From Syngnathus acus (Eukaryota; Chordata; Actinopteri; Syngnathiformes; Syngnathidae): a DNA stretch of 64,000 bases. Of this stretch, positions 27,801 through 36,800 are shown piece after piece. Each line of letters begins with the position of its first letter. The stretch's first letter is position 1. The notes under the pieces were generated by a model that had not been told where the DNA came from, made no database searches, and saw only the letters and a program-made list of their open reading frames with translations. A program made the translations under genes and the position numbers. The stretch spans positions 16,549,464-16,613,463 of the forward strand of contig NC_051098.1 in the NCBI RefSeq assembly GCF_901709675.1, read 5' to 3'.

Positions 27801-30800
27801 ATTGAATTGGCTCAAAATGGCCGACTTCCTGTTCAATCTTGCGCATGGCTCCTTTTCCAAAATTCTACTCGATTGGTGAAACTGGTAGCAGGAGTGAGTA
27901 TTCTGGACTATTGATTGACTCTTTTCCATGGATGTGGACTAAAACCTCGTTTATTTTAGTTCATAAGATACTGAGGCATTAGCAAATGCGTGAGTGTGTT
28001 TTGTCGCTGTGGAAACGAGCTGATAAACAACCTTGAGATTCTAAAAAACTGCTTAGTCGCCAAGATGAACACGTACGCCCTGCTCGGTCTGTGAGATGCC
28101 TCTCCGAATTCTAAATTTGTTAATGATGGTGAGAAAGGGCAAAACGGTAAACACCGGAAGGAGCACTCACTGACCGCCCGCCCGCCCGCCCGCTGCACCG
28201 CAGCGCTTTGCGTAAATAGTCAGCCACAAATCAGAAAAAGGGAGGAAAAAAAAAAAAAAAAACAGGCGGTCCGGGCTGATGATTAGCCTGTAAAAAGCAG
28301 TTTCTACTTTAAGCAACTCTCCGCTCTACCGCCCGCCCGCCCGTTTGTGTGTTTCCCTCCATCGCCATGGCAACACAACGGCACTCGGGCCGCACGCCTC
28401 TTTTGCACGCACATCCGTTGCGGCATGAGGGCTAATGGCCTCCTTTTCACTCGCAGCATCTGCTCGCCTTCTCACTCTTTTCCCACCGTCATCATCCTGG
28501 ACTGTTTTTAATTAGCCGCTCATTTTCCTTTCGTTACGTCCGCCGAGAAGACTTCATTTGCGAACTCCTAAGCCGTGTTGTCCATTTCAATGTGCTGGAA
28601 GATTAGGAGAGCAATAACTCTTATCAACGATTTTTCAAACGACGACAACCCGAATGTCGGCGTGCGTCTTGTCACAATGCTTTGACAGTCAGCGTTAAAC
28701 ACAACAGTGTGAAGGCGGAGATTAGAAAAAACAGAGTCCAGGCTGTCACCAAATCTGTCGTGGTTGCTTTTTTATTCATGGCCCCCCCTGCCCGCTTCCC
28801 CGTTGCTACTTATGCCGGCATATTAATGCGCTCCTCGTTTTGTCCTTGATGAATCCGCATTACGGAGAGCGGCGTTTGATGAATGGTCAGCCAGGCTCTG
28901 CCTTCTTTTTGTTCAAGCACAACAAATTGTCACTTCATCTCAGTGTCTATAAATTGTCGTACGCGTTTACATTGCTTTGAATGTGGAGCAAATCCAGATT
29001 AAACCTGGTTTAACATTGTGACCTGGCAAGTGTCACAAATTTGACTGAAATATGATAGGCGGTCTTGAAATTGTAAATATGCAGATTCTCAACCACATGG
29101 AACCAGATCGGATCTGGATTCAATTGAGTTTTGTTTTAAGGATTTCCAATTTGATTAAACAAAACAAAATGCGACGCGAACAAACGGAAGTTGGCGATGA
29201 AACTTGTCGGTTTTAAAAGTAAAATCCACATGTGCGCAGTAAATGCTTCGTTTCACATATTTGTGGCACTGATAATCTATAACGGAATGCACTCTGGGGT
29301 CACACTCATCTGGCAATTACTGCTGCTCACGAAGAAAAAATCAACACAAGCGCTACTTGACGATGCGATTCGTGCCGCAGCGCAAGTTTGTGTTTGCTTT
29401 GGAGACCACACACACACACTGGGATGATGATGCAGCCCAGGAGACCTTCTGGCGTCATCAAAATCAGCTCGCTTCAAGTAGCTCCTCCGCCCGCCTTGGC
29501 CTCAACACCGCATTTATTTTCAATCAAAGTCTTTGTTCGACTCTCAATGATGAAACTTCCTGCCTGTCTTTTACTCACACAGCTTTGTCCAATCAGGATT
29601 TGTGTTTGGAAAGATGATGCGCCAGCAGTGATGCGCTCACTTCTCACGATACGTTTGACCCGACTGGCTCGGAAAAACGCCTTGGTCTCCCACCAAATTT
29701 GGATTCTGATGTTTCGACCTCGCCACTGGAAATAATTCATCCGACAACTAGCCCGATGGAGTACGTATTTTCGTGTCTACTGTACATTTGCATGGACATT
29801 TCCTAATTAGCTCGTGTTATTCCTTCAAGTCCACAGGCAAATTGCTTACATTAATCACCATTGCTGCCGTCCGAACTAATCACGGAACCAAAGCAACATC
29901 TTGTTCGTGGTGGAAACAGGCAGAAGGTGACGCTTCAACTTTCTCCCGCCGGCATCAAATCAAAAGGAAAAAAAAAAATGGGGAAAGAGCCCCGCGAGCG
30001 AGCGAGCTCGTGTTGTTGTAAAGTCGTGCCGAGTCAGATTGTTTTGTATGACTGCCCAGCACATGATAGCACTCAAGTTGTTCCCGCTGGCGACCCGCGT
30101 GCCAAAACAATGACCTGTGAAGGAGTTAGGAAGAAGACGCAACAAGCCCACGTCACAACGACTGAGCGCGCTACAAATGGACGGATTTAGCCATCATTGC
30201 TAGCTGCAAGCTACTTGCTACATGCAGAGATCTCCGATTCGTGTGATATATCCTTGAGCGAGCTTTTAATTGGCCTAAAGCGAGGGGAAGTTTAATTATT
30301 TAAGAATTATGAAATAATTATAATTATTTAAGAATTATTTAATTGTTTAATAATTATAATCTTAATTATTTATATTTGTAGATTTCCTTTTTTAAAAATG
30401 ATAGAACATTGATTTACTGACAATTATTTTAAAGCTCTGCCCCTCGGGCCTCCGTTTGGGAGCTGTGGTCTTGACACGGATGCTTCTGGAATGTGATTCA
30501 AATCCATATTGTAAGCGCATCCTGCGACAGCAAGAAGCGCTTGCATTGCTGTCAAAGCATCAACAAGTTGTTTTTCCCTGTGGAGCAACAGAGAAGAAAT
30601 CATCTCCGTATTTAGCCTGGAGCTATTTTTTTTCTCGTCTCCTCCGTCAAACCTACACATAACCTCCATCATTTTCCTTTCGTATTCCAAGTTGGATGCA
30701 GAGCCGCTGTCACCGGCCGGCCGGGCGGGCGATGATGCGCGTCGCTGTCGTTTGGCCCGAAGATGCCAAAGCGTTGTAGCATCTGCTTTGTAAATGTTTC

Positions 30801-33800
30801 CTCTGCCGTTTACACACTGGCAACACCGCTAAGGCAATCTGGGAGGAATCCGAAGCACTGATTGGAGAATTCATTCTTGCTTAAAGAAAAGTATGCCTGC
30901 AAGCACTCACACACACACACACACACACACGGACACACACACACAAGCAAAGCCAATGCTTGGCTGCTTTGATACCACATCACACATCTCGAGTGAGGCT
31001 CTCCTGCCTAATTACAGCTCTCCCCACACTGCCTCTGGGTTCCGTAGTGCACGACAATCTAAATTTGGTCTCCCAACGCCCGTGGTTAAAAGAAGCTCTA
31101 AACATAAACACTCCAGCACCGGGCCAAATGAGCCCCTGCTGATGGAGTACACAAGCCTGTGGTAATTAGTCCCGCTGCTAAATTTTTGAAACAAGCAGTT
31201 GTCTGGCCTCACCATAGGACGGACGGACGGACGGACAACCTTGGGTTGTGACCAATATGACGCAAGGAGGGTTATGGTAATGGCTCTGAAACACGCAAGC
31301 GGACCACCGTAGAGGATGTGCGGGTGCCTGGCTGTCTGACAACGGCGGCCAAGCGACATGTAAAAGTAGCGCATCCCTTGGCCGCAAACCATCCGTCTCC
31401 ACCGGCTTGGTTTGTCGCGTCTTCCTCTTCTGTGGAAGCCCGTCTACCTTGGAAAATCTCGTCGAGGTCTCGGTTTACCTCGGCGGGTGACTGCGAGATT
31501 AGCGAGCGGCGCTAAAATGTCTTTATTTATAAGCAGCATTACGCAAGACTAAATAGTCATCAGTTTTCCATGAAGCGGGAAATGCAAGGGTGGCTGGCTG
31601 GCTGGCTGGCTGGCTGGCGTACGGGCCAAGATAGAAACGAGATACAGGTGTAGAGCCAGGATTTCCTTGTGTCAACATTCGCAGCGTTTCCCTGCAAACA
31701 ACGCACGCGTCTCAACGCCATCCGCTTGACAGATGCGAAAGATGCAAATCCAAAATGGCATAGGATCGGGTGCTGATCCAAAATGGGATTATCGGGCCTC
31801 GACGGAGGTCTGCGGATGATATACGACAAGTGACAATCTATTACCGAGCTGTTTTCCATCAATCAGATAAAACGTGAACATTTCCAAACATCAGCGCTCA
31901 TCCTTTTGGCGCAAGGCCACCGTCCCCGCTTCTAATCAGACCAAACGGATCCAATTAGCCCAGTCGAAATAGAATGGCGTAACCGCACGCTGTGTGCGAC
32001 GGAACGCGGCGCAGCCAGCCATGCGGCAGCGAGGAACCGAGGCTGGCGGTGAATGAAAAAAAAAGGCCCCTTGAGGTCTCTGGCAGACGCGCGCGAAGCA
32101 TTCTTTGTAAACACTCGCGATTTGGATGTGGAGATCATTTTCTGGGCGGTTAAGATATTTTAGGGTCTCCGCGTGTGTGCGTGTAGCGCATGCTTTTCTC
32201 GGAAGCAGCCATTTTGTAATAAATGCAAAAGACAGAGGACAGGGGGCCAGACAACGGAATCCAAACTTGTATACAAGTATCGTATGATACCGTGGGAAAG
32301 ATATCATTACAGTAACTACTGAAATGGAAATCATATCGAACATTTAATGATTAGCGTTAATTGTGCACCTTTCATAACCCCAAGATATCCACGGACCCCC
32401 GTGTCCTGCACAATACCTTGCAGGGTTTTTGTTTTTCTTCCGAGGACGGGGTCAAGTCTCCGCTGGTTCCAGATTCTGGCTACCTGGCACGCTGTCACCG
32501 GCCGGCTGTCTGCTCCGCAGTCTGGTGGCTCCTGATGGACAGCTTGGGGCTGCACGGATGATTTAGCCCAGATTTGTTCAGGAACGGAAGCACTACTCGG
32601 AGCAGATGACGCTTCCCGATGCCCAGCTTGTCCGGCAACTGCCAAAGTGCGAATGAGCCTGTGAGAACAGAAGGCCTGGCTAGCCCAAAGAACCTCCTGG
32701 CCTCATTCAGTGGTCCCAAGTGGAGGAGGACGTGAATCATAGAGTCAACGAAGGAGCACACACCTGCAGCCTGACTTCACCCGGCATTATCAAATTAGAT
32801 AAACTCGGGCAGGGTCCGAGTAGCGGCGGAGGCCGGAGGGTTCGCAGATGCGATGCGTTCACCTGCTCTGGTCACCTCCTCCAGAGGGAGGAAATGACAG
32901 GACAGGACAATGTGGGAAAGGAAGCTAGGGGAGATAACATGTCTGGAGTCATACGGAGACAAGGGCGGTCTTCCTTGATGGTGATCCCACCCTGGATCCA
33001 AGGAGGGAGCAACAGCTGAGTCCAGCTGTTGCGTCGGGAGCTCGCAGCTGCCAGAGGCCGACACTCCCTCTGGATCATCTCCCGTCTTTGCTTTCTCTCA
33101 TAGACACGAACAAGTTCCGCTGAGTTCTGCCTCACCTGGCAGTCGGCTGGGCTCCATTCATGAAAATATTCTGGTGGTTGCCATCTTCCTTTCCTTAAAT
33201 AGCAGATGTGGGCAGGAAACCCCCGGATTCACATTTCAAATAACGCAAAGATTTCTCGGGACCGTCAGGGTGCCTTGGCCACAGTCTGCGCAGATCATCA
33301 ACCTTCACCTTGTTTGGTTTGATAACAATCAGAGCGACATTCGTTCTGCAATTTCCCAGTTCAACGACTAGGAAAATCAATTAAGCGTTTTCGCATTCAA
33401 GTGTGTTTTGCGAGACGAAAGCAGACGGCACGGATTCTCACAGTCGTGGTCGGGCAACCTCACGTTGGCTCACGTTCACGTAGCTTAAGATGAATTTAAC
33501 ACGCATGTTTCTGAAACACGAGCGCATGCTGGAGTACCAAACACATGGTGAACATGCAAACGGTACACGGTGGAGATTTGAAGCAAAACGTCCTGACTGT
33601 GAGGCAGATGTGCTAACCATTAAGCGACCACACCGTTCCGCCAAAAGGCCAAAGCCGTAAATCACTTTGGCAGTCTATCCAGAACCGGTTTAGCCAAAGA
33701 AAAAAAAACATTCTCTCGTAAATGGAATTAATAGTTGCGAGTCAGCGAGTCTTCGTATTTTGGTGCATGACCATCCACAATGTCAATACCCCCGGCCTGG

Positions 33801-36800
33801 CCCGGCCTGGCCCAGCCCGGCCTAGCCCGGCCGCCCCCCTCACGCACGCCTTAGGAATCCCGTGAACTCGCTGATGGACACGGGCAATAAAACGCACTTG
33901 GCAGCCTCTGAGGAGACAACTTTGACCTTAACGCCCACGCTCCGTCCACATGTGCATGGTTGTCGTGACAAAATCCCAAGGGGGGATTGCTCGAGGAAGT
34001 ATCACATTTGCTAACACATTAAGTAGCACGCCCAGTTTCCTGAAGTTGTACCGAGGAGCCGGGTCGTTAACAGAAGGGGGGGGAAAGAAACACAGCAGTC
34101 CGAGCGTGGCGTCACGCCGTCCGAGCTGGCAGAAAAACAAACCAGTGAGCGTTTTGTTTGTCGCAAATTCTTCACACAAAACATCTGGTGAGAATTGATG
34201 ACATGCTTTCTGTGCAAAAATACCAATTCTGAACTGGCCTCCCGTGTTTACACACCAAAAAAACAAAACTCTGGAAGGCATCTCCATTCCAAAAAGGCAG
34301 CCAAGTCCGTCGGCGGGAGGAAAAGAGTGAATGTTAAGAATGCGGCTGAGCTTTTGCCTTTTCCCTCGCAGTCACCAAATGGTCGCACGCAGCAAGGCCG
34401 TTTGGCAGAGGGAACATTTTGTCGCAGCAACTGAAACATTGATGAGAAATCTTCTAGGCAACGGATCGATTTTTCATGCAAATCCCAGGCGGAGACGTTT
34501 TCTGCCTCAGCCTCTTTCAAGCTGGATACGTTCCAGAGCCAACGTACAGCTCATGAAGACGTAACGAAGCGGTGCTGGCATTCCACGGCCCTCTGAGGAA
34601 AGTCGAGCGAGCGGGCGGGCGGGCGGGGAGAGATTAAACGGTACTGTAGGAGCCTTTCGAGCCCGGCTCCGTGCTACCGGTTGCGGTAGCCGAGCCAAGG
34701 CTTGAAAATGAGGCGTGAACGCTCAAGCGTGATGCTGTTGAGCTTAGACAACAAAGAATGAAATGACTTCAGGATTGGATAATACATCAATAGCGTTTCA
34801 CCGTGCTCCAGAAATACAAAATGTAAAGTGGTTCAGATCAGTTGGATACGCTCCTGCCCGCATTTTTCTGGATTTCCTTTGACCTGCATGCTGCACGAGG
34901 TCAAGGTACAACTTGACAGTGACGTGCATTGGAGGGTCAACGATACGGTCAAAAGTCACACCCGGCCGGCTAATGAGAAACGAGGTGAGATCTGATAAGA
35001 GTTTGGACTGAGACGAGTGATCGGATGGACAGACAAGGAGGGATCGCGGCACCCCCCGCTTGCTTGTGTCGCCGCTGTCACTCATGCTAGCACTTGTCAG
35101 GGCTCATTTCCCCTTCAACCACCCTGAGAGGCGCCCCCCTACCCCTCCCAAATGACACCACCACGACTTTCTCCTTTTTACTGGGAGCCCCATGCAGACA
35201 GAGGGACAATTCCTAGCCAAAAACGTAATGAAGTGAGGTGTGAATGAGTTAGCAGTCAATGCGTCATGACTTTTGAAATGAAATCAGTATGTCATCAGGG
35301 TGCTGTCTTGTGACATGTTTGCATATCAGGAGTTTCCTTTAGCATTGCAGGCCAGGTGGTTAGCTTGCGCAAAGTTAGCCTGTGAGCTTTGTAAGACTTT
35401 CCATTTTGTCGAGGCCAAAAGTTTAAAACAGATCTTCAAGGCAAGACCGACTCGCGATAAATCTCGACGGGTTACGGACGTGCAACAGGTAGCGGCCACA
35501 TGTAAAATTTCCTAAGGAATTTTTCTACTTTGTTATTCCAATACAAAAGTCTGTCTGGCTGGCTTGCCTTGACGTCAATGTCGAAAATCGAGTTTTTCCA
35601 TGCCCAATGATACCATTTTATCACATATTGCTTGTTATTTTTATTGGATCTAGTCGGCCTTTTATTGTTCTAAGAGGGCTTGTCACATTTGTGATGAATA
35701 CAGGCTGCTTTGGATTGAAACACGGTTTACAATCCAGCGAGTACAACTGATATACATATAAAGTGAAAGTGACATTGAGTTATATTTTACTTGCGCACCA
35801 TCCAGAGGACAGACACGGCAATGGAACTTAGACCGAAGAATAGAATTGGTATTGGCTCGTGGATGCGTCTTGCGGTTTTTTCAAATCGCATTTTGCACGT
35901 CAAATCTGATTTCCTCTCTAGAGAGTGACCTATTTTTGTTGCATGGATCCAACCGATTGAATTACAAGAACCGGTGGCCGTTAACAGGCTTTAGCTTTTA
36001 TTTCGGGGTGTCTTTTCTGCTATCAATTGCTTTTCTATCTTTTTTTGGAGCGCTCAGGTTGTGGGTGAGCTCATTCCCAGTTGGCGAGAGAAGCGAGTGG
36101 GCTACATTGTCGACTGTTTGCCAGCCAATCACAGGTTACAGATTGACAAGCAGCCAGTCGCACTCATACACGTCCAATTTGGAATCTTCAATTAACATCG
36201 GAGGCGAGAGTACCCAAAAAAGGCCCAGTCCAGTGCGGCGAGAACGTTTGACTCTTAAGGCAGAAGAGTCTACCATGCAGCCAAAAACAAAAGCAATAAT
36301 TCGACACGGCTGGATCGACAAAGGGGAAAATGGCAAAAAAGAACAGGCACAGATAATTGTTGACTGCTGTGCTTGGGGGACCTGTGGGGGCTAAACAAAG
36401 AAACCACTTGAAATAGTCAATCACAATAGGCATGCATATTAAAGTGTTGGGTAATGACAAAAGAGACTATTTCATTTCTGGCTACAAAGTTTGGCTTTCC
36501 AACAGCCCCCACCGAGTCCAGGCAGTCTGTTCTCACACGGGCGGCCAAGAACCAAAGAGGGTCTGGAGAGCCAGCGAGAGCAGGCTTTGGAGAGCCTCCT
36601 CGCACTCGGACGTGTACTTGGACTAACTGAGAAGTCGCGCTACGCCGAAGGAAATGCGGAGGAAGGAAAATGTCCTTCCTGGCGAGATAACTACGTGCGG
36701 CTTTACTAGATATTTTCATCAACACGAGCTCCAACCCGCCCTGGGATTCTTCCAAAACACACATTTTTAACTATTCCTTGCTTCGTGCTCCAAATTCTAT

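Noticed and set aside
28380-28900. Possible conserved non-coding element with TAATTA-like sites
   Set aside because: Homeodomain-type words are expected by chance; a single sequence cannot show conservation, so it is not listed as a feature.
35846-36394. A 182-codon plus-strand frame near the first dchs1 coding exon
   Set aside because: No homology recognised and composition like the surrounding intron.
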